64,000 nucleotides of DNA from Breznakiella homolactica (lineage in GTDB: Bacteria > Spirochaetota > Spirochaetia > Treponematales > Breznakiellaceae), in assembly GCF_016616095.2 (NCBI RefSeq), contig NZ_CP067089.2, forward strand, positions 1,550,001 through 1,614,000, in the 5' to 3' direction. Below are positions 44,039 through 51,943 of this stretch, one piece after another; positions within the stretch are counted from its first letter, which is position 1, and every line of letters begins with the position of its first letter. The position numbers and the translations under genes are program-made. The notes beneath the pieces were generated by a model. The model was given only the letters and a program-made list of their open reading frames with translations. It did no database searches and was not told where the DNA came from.

Positions 44039-45788
44039 GAACAGAAAACCCCGGCTCCAGGACGCCCTGATGCTTACCGACAAGGGATACCGGGACCTGC
44101 TGAAAGCCACCCTGGCCTGTACGCTTACCAACTTTTCCCTGATGCTACCTTTTATGGTGATGATCCAGATGCTGGTGGAAGTCCTCAAGCCGCTCTCCGG
44201 CGGGGAAATCTCCTGGAACCGGATGTGGATCTACCTGGGACTTGGGATCATAGCGGCGCTGCTGGTGTTCCTGGCCAGCAAGAACGATTACAAGAAATGC
44301 TACGTTGCCTCTTATATGGAAAGCGAAAACACCCGGATCAGTCTTGCGGAACATATCCGCCGGCTGCCCATGAGCGTTTTTAACTCCAAGGACCTGTCTG
44401 AGCTGACCACCAATATGATGGGCGATGTTACCACCAGCGAACATGTGATGAGCCACATCATTCCCCAGCTTTTTGCCAACGCTATTTCCATTACCCTGAT
44501 CTGTATCGCCATGGCCTTCTTTGACTGGCGCATGGCCCTGGCGGTCTACGCCACGGTTCCCCTGGCGTTCCTGATTGTTCTGGCCAGCCGAAAAATGCAG
44601 CGCCGCTTGGGGAATAAGCACGCCGAGGCGAAACTGGCCGCCGCCGGCCAGGTCCAGGAATATATTGAAGGGATCAAGGTAATCAAGGCCTGCGGTCTGG
44701 ACGGGGAAAAATTTACCGCCCTGGAAGAAGCCCTGCGGGCAATGAAAAATCTGGCTATCCGCTTTGAACTGGGGACCGGTGTCTTTATCACCGGCGCACA
44801 GGTGGTGCTTCAGGCGGGGATCGGTATCACCGTACTTGCGGGAACCTACCTCATCACCGGCAGCGCCATCGGATTTATTCCCCTGCTGATGTTTCTGCTT
44901 ATTGTGACCCGGATCTACGGACCGGTCCTTACCGAGCTTACCCTGCTCCCGGAGCTGCTGTACCAGCAGATTGCCATCGGGCGGATGCGCCGGCTCATGG
45001 AGGAGCCCACCATGGAAGGGGATACGGACGTTGCCTTAAAAGACTATACCATTCAGTTTGACAAGGTGGATTTCAGGTATAATAAAGAAGGGGAAGCCGC
45101 CATTAAGGAAATGAGTGTTACCATCCCCGCGGACAGTATCACCGCCCTGGTGGGGCCTTCCGGAAGCGGAAAAAGCACCGTATCCCGGCTCGTCGCCCGG
45201 TTCTGGGATGTCAACGCCGGTACCATTACCATCGGCGGCAGGGACGTAAAAACCATTGACCCCGAGGAACTCATGGGTTACATGTCCTTCGTGTTTCAGG
45301 ATGTGGTGCTGTTCAACGATACCATCTACAACAATATCCGCATCGGCAATATAAACGCCACCCATGACGAGATAATGGCCGCGGCAGAAGCGGCCTGCTG
45401 CGATGAGTTTGTCCTGAATCTTCCCCAGGGTTACGATACCCTCCTGGGAGAAAACGGCAGCACCCTCTCCGGCGGCGAACGGCAGCGGCTGTCCATTGCC
45501 CGGGCGCTGCTCAAGGATGCGCCCATTGTACTCCTGGACGAAGCCACCGCCAGCCTGGATCCGGAAAACGAGGCGCTGATCCAGCGGGCTATTTCCCGGC
45601 TTATCGCCGGCAAAACCGTGATCGTCATCGCCCATCGCCTCAGGACCATTACCGAGGCCGACAGGATCATAGTTATGAATGAAGGCCGGGTAGCGGAACA
45701 GGGCCGCCATGAGGAGCTGATCACCCGGAATGGACTGTACCACCGGCTTTTTTCCATTCAGCAGGAAAGTCTGGGCTGGAGTGTGTAA
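44031..45788 (+). CDS. ABC half-transporter, YbtPQ/IrtAB-like, subunit 2
   Basis: 585 residues: six helices, then [35 protein letters not shown] and VLLDEATASLDPENE, with switch VIAHRLRTI. All catalytic residues are present in both subunits, so both ATP sites should be active. ATG at 44031 is chosen for the GAGGAGG nine bases upstream; longer readings overlap the partner gene out of context. Expected to form a heterodimer with subunit 1. Confidence 0.85.
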   Translation: MPRNRKPRLQDALMLTDKGYRDLLKATLACTLTNFSLMLPFMVMIQMLVEVLKPLSGGEISWNRMWIYLGLGIIAALLVFLASKNDYKKCYVASYMESENTRISLAEHIRRLPMSVFNSKDLSELTTNMMGDVTTSEHVMSHIIPQLFANAISITLICIAMAFFDWRMALAVYATVPLAFLIVLASRKMQRRLGNKHAEAKLAAAGQVQEYIEGIKVIKACGLDGEKFTALEEALRAMKNLAIRFELGTGVFITGAQVVLQAGIGITVLAGTYLITGSAIGFIPLLMFLLIVTRIYGPVLTELTLLPELLYQQIAIGRMRRLMEEPTMEGDTDVALKDYTIQFDKVDFRYNKEGEAAIKEMSVTIPADSITALVGPSGSGKSTVSRLVARFWDVNAGTITIGGRDVKTIDPEELMGYMSFVFQDVVLFNDTIYNNIRIGNINATHDEIMAAAEAACCDEFVLNLPQGYDTLLGENGSTLSGGERQRLSIARALLKDAPIVLLDEATASLDPENEALIQRAISRLIAGKTVIVIAHRLRTITEADRIIVMNEGRVAEQGRHEELITRNGLYHRLFSIQQESLGWSV

Positions 45789-45815
45789 AAACCCTTCATA
45801 AGGAACAGAATAAAA

Positions 45816-45858
45816 TTGACAATTGTCATTATATATCATTATAATGACAATCATTTCT
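45816..45858 (+). promoter_or_regulatory. Fur-box promoter of the ferrosome-type operon
   Basis: TTGACA (45816-45821) and TATAAT (45840-45845), both perfect consensus, 18 bases apart. Over them lies the inverted repeat ATTGTCATTATA / TATAATGACAAT (45822-45833, 45840-45851). The window 45840-45858 matches the 19-base Fur consensus at 14 positions. Iron-loaded Fur bound here would cover the promoter, so the operon should be on in iron limitation. Confidence 0.8.
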
Positions 45859-45871
45859 CAAGGAGTTAGCA

Positions 45872-46099
45872 ATGGGTAATTGGTGGAAATACGGATTGGC
45901 CTTCCTCGCCGGAGCGGCGGTCGGTGCGGCGGTGTATAAAAACAGCAAGGAAATCAGAAATCTCTGTACCAAAGCCCTGGGCGGTGCCATGGATCTTAAG
46001 GACAAGGCTATGGAAACCGCCGAAGTGATCAAGGAATCGGCGGAGGACATCCTCGCCGAAGCGGACGCGAAACGCAAGGAAAGCGCCGCCGAAGCCTGA
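45872..46099 (+). CDS. Small membrane protein, DUF6110-like (possible ferrosome membrane protein)
   Basis: 75 residues: one hydrophobic segment rich in Gly/Ala (GLAFLAGAAVGAAVY, with GxxxG-like spacing) and an amphipathic, charged C-terminal helix (DKAMETAEVIKESAEDILAE). It resembles DUF6110 proteins found next to metal ATPases. In known fez operons a small hydrophobic membrane protein accompanies the ATPase and is needed for organelle formation; equivalence is inferred from position and type. AAGGAG precedes the ATG; the ATPase starts one base after its stop. Confidence 0.7.
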   Translation: MGNWWKYGLAFLAGAAVGAAVYKNSKEIRNLCTKALGGAMDLKDKAMETAEVIKESAEDILAEADAKRKESAAEA

Positions 46100-46100
46100 T

Positions 46101-48170
46101 ATGGAGTTTTCGGTAGTTCATTCTTTACCCGGCAGGATCCGGTGCCGGACAAACCCCGACAGGCTCAGGGTATACCGGTACCAGACTGCAGCTCACGCGC
46201 TTTCGGAAATTCCGGGAATCAGGAGCGCGGAGATAAATCCCCGGACCGGAAGTTTTCTTCTCTATTACGACGATACCCTTCTTCCTGAAGGAGCGGTCAA
46301 AACGATTCTGGAAAATCTTCCCCTGGACCGGTTTCCCCGGAATGACGCGAAGGAAAATGAACATTCCCTGGGATGGTCCTATATCGGATACCTGCTGTAC
46401 CGGTTCCTGCAGCCTGCCTGGCTGCGGCCGTTTTTAACGGTCATAGGTGCGGTCCCTTTCCTTATTGCCGGAGTAAAATCCCTCATCCGGGGGAAGCTTA
46501 CGGTGGATGTACTGGACGCTTCTGCCATCACGGTATCCCTGGCCCAGAAAAACTATTCCTCCGCGTCCACCCTCACGCTGCTCCTCAAAACCGGGGAATA
46601 CCTGGAACGATGGGCGAAACAGCGCTCCAGGGAAAATCTCGTTTCCGGCATTTCCCTTAATGTCGGGCAGGTATGGGTCCGCAAGGATGGAGAGGATATC
46701 CAGATTCCCTATTCACAGCTCAAACCCGGGGACCGCATCGTGCTCAGGGCAGGGACCGTCATCCCGGTGGACGGAGAAGTCCATGAGGGGGATGCCCTGG
46801 TAAACGAATCCTCCATGACCGGGGAGCCCCTCGCCGCCGCCCGGAGCGCGGGCGATTCGGTTCACGCCGGAACGGTTATTGCCGAAGGAGAACTCATTGT
46901 CCGGGTGCTCAGAATGGGCGAAGATACCCGGTACCAGCGGATTGTACAGCTCATCCATGAGTCCGAGGCGGCTAAATCGAAAACCGAAGCCCGGGCAAAT
47001 GAAATCGCCGATAAAGTGGTTCCCTTCAGTTTTATTGCGGCGGGCCTTACGTATTTGCTGACCCGCAGCCCCATGAAAGCGGCGTCGGTTCTTTCGGTGG
47101 ATTATTCCTGCGCCATTAAACTCTCCACTCCCCTGGTATTCCTTGCAGCCATGCGGGAAGGACTGGCCAACGGAGTCTTCTTTAAGGGCGGGGCGCCGAT
47201 GGAGACCCTCGCGGAGGTGGATACCATTGTGTTCGATAAAACCGGGACCCTCAGCCGGGCGGTGCCGGAAGTAGCCGGTGTAGTTCCCTTCAACGGCTAC
47301 AGCCAGCGGGAGGTACTTAAGATCGCCGCCTGCCTGGAAGAACATTTTCCCCACCCGGTGGCAAAAGCCGTGGTCCGCCGCGCCCTGGAAGAAAAAGTTG
47401 AACATAAGGAAGAACACACCAACGTTAAATATATCGTCGCCCATGGAATCGCCACGGAATACAAGGGCAGGCACACCGTCATAGGGAGCCGCCATTTTGT
47501 GTATGAGGACGAAGCGGTCGATATTTCAGCCGCCGCGGAGGAAGAGGAAAAAGCCGCCGCCCGGGGTTTTTCGGTGCTGTACCTAGCCCGGGAAAACGTT
47601 CTGGCCGGAATTATCCTTATCCACGATCCCGTACGGGAAGAGGCGGCCGAGGTTATCGCCATGCTGCGCCAGACCGGGATACAGCGGATCTATATGCTCA
47701 CCGGTGACAACCGCCGGACCGCCGCCAGAGTTTCGGAAGAACTTGGCCTGGACGGTTTCCTAGGGGAAGTGCTGCCCAACGAAAAAGCGGAGATCATCAG
47801 GAACCTGAAAAACCGGGGCTGTTCCGTTGCCGTGGTGGGAGACGGCATGAACGATTCTCCGGCCATGTCCGCCGCCGATGTGGGTATTGCCATGAAGGAC
47901 GGAGCCGACCTTGCCCAGGATGTGGCGGATATCACCCTGAAGGATCCATCCCTCTATCCCCTGGTCATCGCCCGGCTTATGGCCCAGCGGAGCATGAAAC
48001 GGATAAGGACCAACACGGTTTCGGCCATCGCCATCAACAGCGCCCTTATTATCATGGGGATTGCGGGGAATGGAACCACCGACCGTTCGGTATGGCTCCA
48101 TAACCTGACAACCCTGGGGATAAGCATGAACAGCATGCGGCCCCTGCTGCCCGAAAGCAAAGGCCCCTGA
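46101..48170 (+). CDS. P1B-6-like metal-transporting ATPase (FezB-like)
   Basis: 689 residues. The degenerate metal-binding-like N-terminus has HSLPGRIRCR in place of a CxxC. Further motifs: TGEP actuator loop, SVDYSCAIKLSTP in the transport helix (SCA instead of CPC, as described for the P1B-6 group), DKTGTLS, the HP motif FPHPVAKAVV, and GDGMNDSPAMSAADVG. FezB, the iron ATPase of ferrosomes, belongs to P1B-6, as does mycobacterial-type CtpC by similarity of this motif. Fur-box control and the flanking small proteins support iron loading of an intracellular compartment; a manganese or zinc exporter is the main alternative. Confidence 0.8.
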   Translation: MEFSVVHSLPGRIRCRTNPDRLRVYRYQTAAHALSEIPGIRSAEINPRTGSFLLYYDDTLLPEGAVKTILENLPLDRFPRNDAKENEHSLGWSYIGYLLYRFLQPAWLRPFLTVIGAVPFLIAGVKSLIRGKLTVDVLDASAITVSLAQKNYSSASTLTLLLKTGEYLERWAKQRSRENLVSGISLNVGQVWVRKDGEDIQIPYSQLKPGDRIVLRAGTVIPVDGEVHEGDALVNESSMTGEPLAAARSAGDSVHAGTVIAEGELIVRVLRMGEDTRYQRIVQLIHESEAAKSKTEARANEIADKVVPFSFIAAGLTYLLTRSPMKAASVLSVDYSCAIKLSTPLVFLAAMREGLANGVFFKGGAPMETLAEVDTIVFDKTGTLSRAVPEVAGVVPFNGYSQREVLKIAACLEEHFPHPVAKAVVRRALEEKVEHKEEHTNVKYIVAHGIATEYKGRHTVIGSRHFVYEDEAVDISAAAEEEEKAAARGFSVLYLARENVLAGIILIHDPVREEAAEVIAMLRQTGIQRIYMLTGDNRRTAARVSEELGLDGFLGEVLPNEKAEIIRNLKNRGCSVAVVGDGMNDSPAMSAADVGIAMKDGADLAQDVADITLKDPSLYPLVIARLMAQRSMKRIRTNTVSAIAINSALIIMGIAGNGTTDRSVWLHNLTTLGISMNSMRPLLPESKGP

Positions 48171-48172
48171 TT

Positions 48173-48430
48173 ATGGTGGTAAGTTACAGTGAAGGCCGGA
48201 TCAGGCTCCGCTTCAGGGAACTGAGAAATCCCCTGGCGGCGGCCGCCGCGGAAGCGCGGATCCGGGCCGTTCAGGGGGTTACCAAGGTTGCGGTCAAAGT
48301 CCTTACCGGCAGCATTCTTATCGAATTCGACCCCGAAGTCCTCCCTCTAAAAAAACTCATCGAACTCGGAAAAAAGGAATTGGGTGTCCTTGGGCTGAGT
48401 ATTGATATTCCCGGACTGCCCCAGGACTGA
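48173..48430 (+). CDS. Small HMA-like protein with GRIRxR motif
   Basis: 85 residues forming a ferredoxin-like beta-alpha-beta fold: YSEGRIRLRFRELR, then VQGVTKVAVKVLTGSILIEFD. There is no CxxC, so it is not a copper chaperone. It closely parallels the N-terminal domain of the ATPase encoded just upstream (LPGRIRCR), suggesting duplication and interaction with it. Two bases separate it from the ATPase gene, completing a three-gene operon. Confidence 0.75.
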   Translation: MVVSYSEGRIRLRFRELRNPLAAAAAEARIRAVQGVTKVAVKVLTGSILIEFDPEVLPLKKLIELGKKELGVLGLSIDIPGLPQD

Positions 48431-48509
48431 CTGCCGCCGTACCAGAAAAATACGGAAGTCCCCGCCCCGTGTCAGTAAAAAAAGTTTTCCGCTTTCAATG
48501 CAGCGTCAC

Positions 48510-48581
48510 ACGGTACTTACCGTCAAGAAAATTACTCCAAAAAATCAAAAATTTGACGGAAAGAAATTACTCATGTACACT
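48510..48581 (+). promoter_or_regulatory. Promoter of the exported flavoprotein gene with upstream palindrome
   Basis: TTGACG (48553-48558) and TACACT (48576-48581), 17 bases apart; predicted start near 48588. Thirty bases further up lies the palindrome ACGGTA-CT-TACCGT (48510-48523), near -71, a possible activator site. The gene therefore has its own promoter, separate from the ferrosome-type operon. Confidence 0.55.
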
Positions 48582-48634
48582 GATAAAGGAATCCCAATAA
48601 TCAATTTTCCATAAAACTCGCAGGAGGAGTAGGA

Positions 48635-50263
48635 GTGAAAAAGGAAGCTGTATCCCGCAGAAATTTCTTAATCAGTGCCGGTAAAGTAGCCGGCGGCGCC
48701 GCCGTTGGAACTATGCTTGCAGGCTGTACCACCAGTCCCGCCAGAACGGACGCAAAGATAAACTGGGACCGCGAAACCGACGTCCTGATTATCGGAAGCG
48801 GTTTTGCCGGCATGGCCGCCGCCGTTGAGGCCAAGAAAGCCGGAGCCGACGTTCTGGTTATCGAAAAGAACACGGTTCTCGGGGGAAATTCAATCCAGTG
48901 CGCCGGAAATATCCAGCTCGGCGGCGGAACATCCACACAGCTCGCCGCGGGAATCCAGGATACCTGGCAGCGTTTTTACAATGATATCTTTGCATACGGC
49001 CACCACCGCGCCGATCCGGAACTTCTCCGGGCGGTCTGCCAGCATATTGTGCCCACCCACGACTGGTTTATCGATCTGGGCCTTAACTTCCGGAGAGTAG
49101 TTACCAAGGACGAGGGAATGACCGTCGCGTGTTCCCACAATGCCGCTCCCGGAGACTATCCCGGCAGCAGGGGTATCTCCCAGTGGTACGTTATCTATAA
49201 AAAGGTCAAGGAGCAGGGCACGGAAATTCTTACGGAGTGCAAAGCCGGAGAGCTTATAACCAATGCCGACGGCGCCGTTATCGGTGCAAAAGTTACCTAT
49301 CAGGGCAAACCCATGTACTTTAAAGCCCGGAAAGCGGTTTTCCTGGGAAGCGGCGGATGGAAGTCCAATGTGGCTATGCGCCTCAACTGGGATCCGCGTC
49401 TGGACGAGGATCTCGCCGCCGGCGGCGCTCCCTTTGTTGAGACCAGCGGAGAAATGATCAACGCCGCGGTGGATATCGGAGCCGGGATGCGGGACATGTC
49501 CTTTGTCTGTGAATTCCGTTTCAAATGGGGTACGAAAATTTATTCCAGCTGGGATCCCCCATCCATAGAAGTTGTTCCCGGCGGCGCGGGCGTCACCATC
49601 AGCGCGTTCAACAACATCGTATTGCTCAAGAACGGCGGAGTACGCTTTGTGGATGAGAACGCCGCGGGAGCTTATCCCCAGATTCCCTTCTACAACGCCT
49701 TCCTCAATATCAACGACAAACCCCGGAACGTCTGGGCCATTACCGACGCTGCGGGAGCAGCGGATCTGAAGTGGAATCTTGACCATCTCAGATCCCCGTC
49801 AGAGACGGCGGCCCCCTATCTGAGCCCCTCCTGTGTCGCCGTGGCCAATACCCTGGAAGAACTCGGAGCAAAAATGGGTTTCCCCGGATCAGCGGTTGCC
49901 TCGGAGATCGCGAAGTACAACGGTTTTGTGGATGCCCGCAATGACGCGGACTTCGGCAAGCAGAACATGGGCCGGAAACTCGCGGCGGCGCCCTATTATG
50001 CGGTCAAGTGCCAGTTCTTTGCCCACGACCAGATGGGCGGCCTCGCGGTGAACACCAAGGGACAGATCCTCAAGCGTTCGGCGGCGTACGGCCCGGCCCC
50101 GATTCCTCTGGATCAGCAGGAAGTTATTCCCCATCTGTACGGCGCCGGCGAGTCGGTAGGCGGCTACGTTGGTGAAGAACGGGGACACGGCAAGATCGGC
50201 CTCTACATTGCCCACGCCCTGCTCAGCGCGCCGCACATGGCAGCCGAGACGCCGATCGCGTAA
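48635..50263 (+). CDS. Tat-exported FAD flavoprotein, fumarate/urocanate reductase family
   Basis: 542 residues. The N-terminus has both a twin-arginine motif (SRRNFLISAGK) and a lipobox-like LAGC, so it is probably exported folded and lipid-anchored. FAD fold: DVLIIGSGFAGMAAAVEAKKAG, IEKNTVLGGNSIQCAG; C-terminal HLYGAGESVGGYVGEERGHG. The fold is that of the flavocytochrome c/fumarate reductase flavoprotein group, which in anaerobes reduce fumarate, urocanate, acrylate or cinnamates. No heme motif or FMN-binding domain. The GTG start follows AGGAGGAG by five bases. Confidence 0.85.
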   Translation: MKKEAVSRRNFLISAGKVAGGAAVGTMLAGCTTSPARTDAKINWDRETDVLIIGSGFAGMAAAVEAKKAGADVLVIEKNTVLGGNSIQCAGNIQLGGGTSTQLAAGIQDTWQRFYNDIFAYGHHRADPELLRAVCQHIVPTHDWFIDLGLNFRRVVTKDEGMTVACSHNAAPGDYPGSRGISQWYVIYKKVKEQGTEILTECKAGELITNADGAVIGAKVTYQGKPMYFKARKAVFLGSGGWKSNVAMRLNWDPRLDEDLAAGGAPFVETSGEMINAAVDIGAGMRDMSFVCEFRFKWGTKIYSSWDPPSIEVVPGGAGVTISAFNNIVLLKNGGVRFVDENAAGAYPQIPFYNAFLNINDKPRNVWAITDAAGAADLKWNLDHLRSPSETAAPYLSPSCVAVANTLEELGAKMGFPGSAVASEIAKYNGFVDARNDADFGKQNMGRKLAAAPYYAVKCQFFAHDQMGGLAVNTKGQILKRSAAYGPAPIPLDQQEVIPHLYGAGESVGGYVGEERGHGKIGLYIAHALLSAPHMAAETPIA

Positions 50264-50310
50264 CCCTCAGCACAATCCGCCGGTACCGGCGGATTACCAT
50301 GTAATCTGAA

Positions 50311-50340
50311 AACACCCGGCTTTACCGCCGGGTGTTTTTT
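50311..50340. terminator. Bidirectional rho-independent terminator
   Basis: AACACCCGGC and GCCGGGTGTT pair perfectly over ten bases around TTTACC, followed by TTTT on the plus strand and, reversed, by TTTTC on the minus strand. It lies between the flavoprotein and the convergent FUSC-type gene. Confidence 0.88.
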
Positions 50341-50356
50341 CGTTACGGCATAAATA

Positions 50357-51037
50357 TCAGGATTCCCGTTTTCCATCCCCTTGCCCGGCGGCGGGGGCTT
50401 TTTCGCTGCCGCCCTCCGGATCGGATTTTTTCCGGTTCCCTTCCAGAACCTGGGCAATACGTCCGGCAATGGTCCCGGTTTTCGTGTTGTCGGTGGAATC
50501 CGGACCGCGGTGGGTGGGCAGAAACAGATTGACCGGCAGGGCGACTAAAATACCTACCAGGGTATCGGTAACCCGCCGCAGGGCCGACCAGATGGGCGGA
50601 CGTTCGCCGCTGTAAGCCAGGATGATCACCAGATACACGATGCAGGTCAGTGCCGTAGCTTCGGGGAATCCGGTACGCACCGGGATAAGAATGAGCAGGA
50701 ACAGAAAAAGGCTCATAACCAGATAAAACGGCAGATCGAACAGGGGCCAGCCCATGGCCTTAAAAACCGTAAGAACCAGGGCCGCCGCCAGGCCTCCCAG
50801 AATAGTACCGATAATCCTGGTAACCGCGGTCTTAATGCTGTTGGCGGTATCCGGCTGGATGCAGAGTATTGCGGCGATGGTACTCTGCATCGGTACGGTG
50901 CTGCGGAAATAGTCGATTACGCAGCAGATAAATACCGCCACCACGGTCTTAACCGACCGCATCCCGATATGGGGCAGGCGGATCCGGCGTTTTCGTTCTC
51001 CATTCTCAGGCAATGGCCCTGCGGTATCTTTCTTCAT
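50357..51037 (-). CDS. FUSC/aromatic-acid-exporter-like membrane protein
   Basis: 226 residues with about five or six membrane segments; core HIGMRSVKTVVAVFICCVID, the conserved AAILCIQPDTANSIKTAVTRIIGTILGG and a C-terminal VTDTLVGILVALPVN. This is the membrane half of ArAE/FUSC proteins, without the long cytoplasmic domain of full-length members. Homologues are proposed to export aromatic acids or polyamines; the substrate is unknown. No clear Shine-Dalgarno sequence before the ATG. Confidence 0.82.
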   Translation of the reverse strand: MKKDTAGPLPENGERKRRIRLPHIGMRSVKTVVAVFICCVIDYFRSTVPMQSTIAAILCIQPDTANSIKTAVTRIIGTILGGLAAALVLTVFKAMGWPLFDLPFYLVMSLFLFLLILIPVRTGFPEATALTCIVYLVIILAYSGERPPIWSALRRVTDTLVGILVALPVNLFLPTHRGPDSTDNTKTGTIAGRIAQVLEGNRKKSDPEGGSEKAPAAGQGDGKRES

Positions 51038-51142
51038 GGCAATATATTGTTAAGTGTAGGCGGAAACCACGGGAACCGCAAGCAAAACGGCCGGTTCAGG
51101 GATATGCAGAACCAGCCCGGAGCGTTGCTGTTTCCCGATCCC

Positions 51143-51850
51143 CTACCCCATGAGAAGCGTGAATAACGCCGACACCGGAAACACCAGAATCAGGGCCGGC
51201 AGCAGGTTGGCGGCGCTGATATGTTTGATACCGGCGATGCTGATCCCGACCACAAACGTAAGAAGCCCTCCGACGGAAATAAAATCCAGAATCATGGTTG
51301 CCGAAACCACGGGCATGATAAAATTGGCCAGATAAAAAAGCGACGTCAGAATCAGGCACTGGGGTATCACAATAAGGATCATGGCGTAGCCCAGCCGGGA
51401 AGCGAAAATCGCCGCGGCGAAAATGTCCATCACCGCCTTGGAAATAAGCACCGTACTGTCCCCGGTCATACCTTCATTTAAAGCCCCGAAAATATTAGCT
51501 CCGCTGGCGCAGAGGGTTACCGCCACCAGCAGATAGAACTGCATATATGAATCATGATCGCCCTCAATCGGAAATTTGAGGTGCCGGATAAGCCGTGAAA
51601 GAACATTCTTTATCCGCAGGTCAAGATTGAGAAGTTCCCCTATGAGCGCCCCGGAGATCAGAGCCAGCAGCACCGCCGGCAGGGAATGAAGCCTGATAAA
51701 CGACGTAATGCCAATACCTATGGCGGCCACGCCGAAAATAACGGTTAAAGGCTCTTTGATTCTCTGCGGGATACGATCCCGGCATGAGGCTCCGATAAGT
51801 CCGCCGATGAGGACACAGGCGTTGTCAATCCACACTCCAATGGGAAGCAT
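51143..51850 (-). CDS. DUF554 membrane protein
   Basis: 235 residues with about seven hydrophobic segments. The start PIGVWIDNACVLIGGLIGASCRDRIP and the later LYLLVAVTLCASGANIFGAL-type segment (with ASGANIFGAL visible near residue 115) mark the DUF554 (YdfK-like) family. Transport function is presumed, substrate unknown. GGAGTAGTGT precedes the ATG. Confidence 0.88.
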   Translation of the reverse strand: MLPIGVWIDNACVLIGGLIGASCRDRIPQRIKEPLTVIFGVAAIGIGITSFIRLHSLPAVLLALISGALIGELLNLDLRIKNVLSRLIRHLKFPIEGDHDSYMQFYLLVAVTLCASGANIFGALNEGMTGDSTVLISKAVMDIFAAAIFASRLGYAMILIVIPQCLILTSLFYLANFIMPVVSATMILDFISVGGLLTFVVGISIAGIKHISAANLLPALILVFPVSALFTLLMG

Positions 51851-51943
51851 ACACTACTCCAGTCAAAAGATTGAGCTACGCTAACATAGAAGATGGTTTG
51901 TTTCAAGAAAAAAGTGTGCCGATTGTTTTGGAGCGGGGAAATG

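Noticed and set aside
45872..48430. Copper or zinc resistance cassette
   Set aside because: No CPC in the transport helix and no CxxC in either HMA-like domain; Fur-box control argues for iron.
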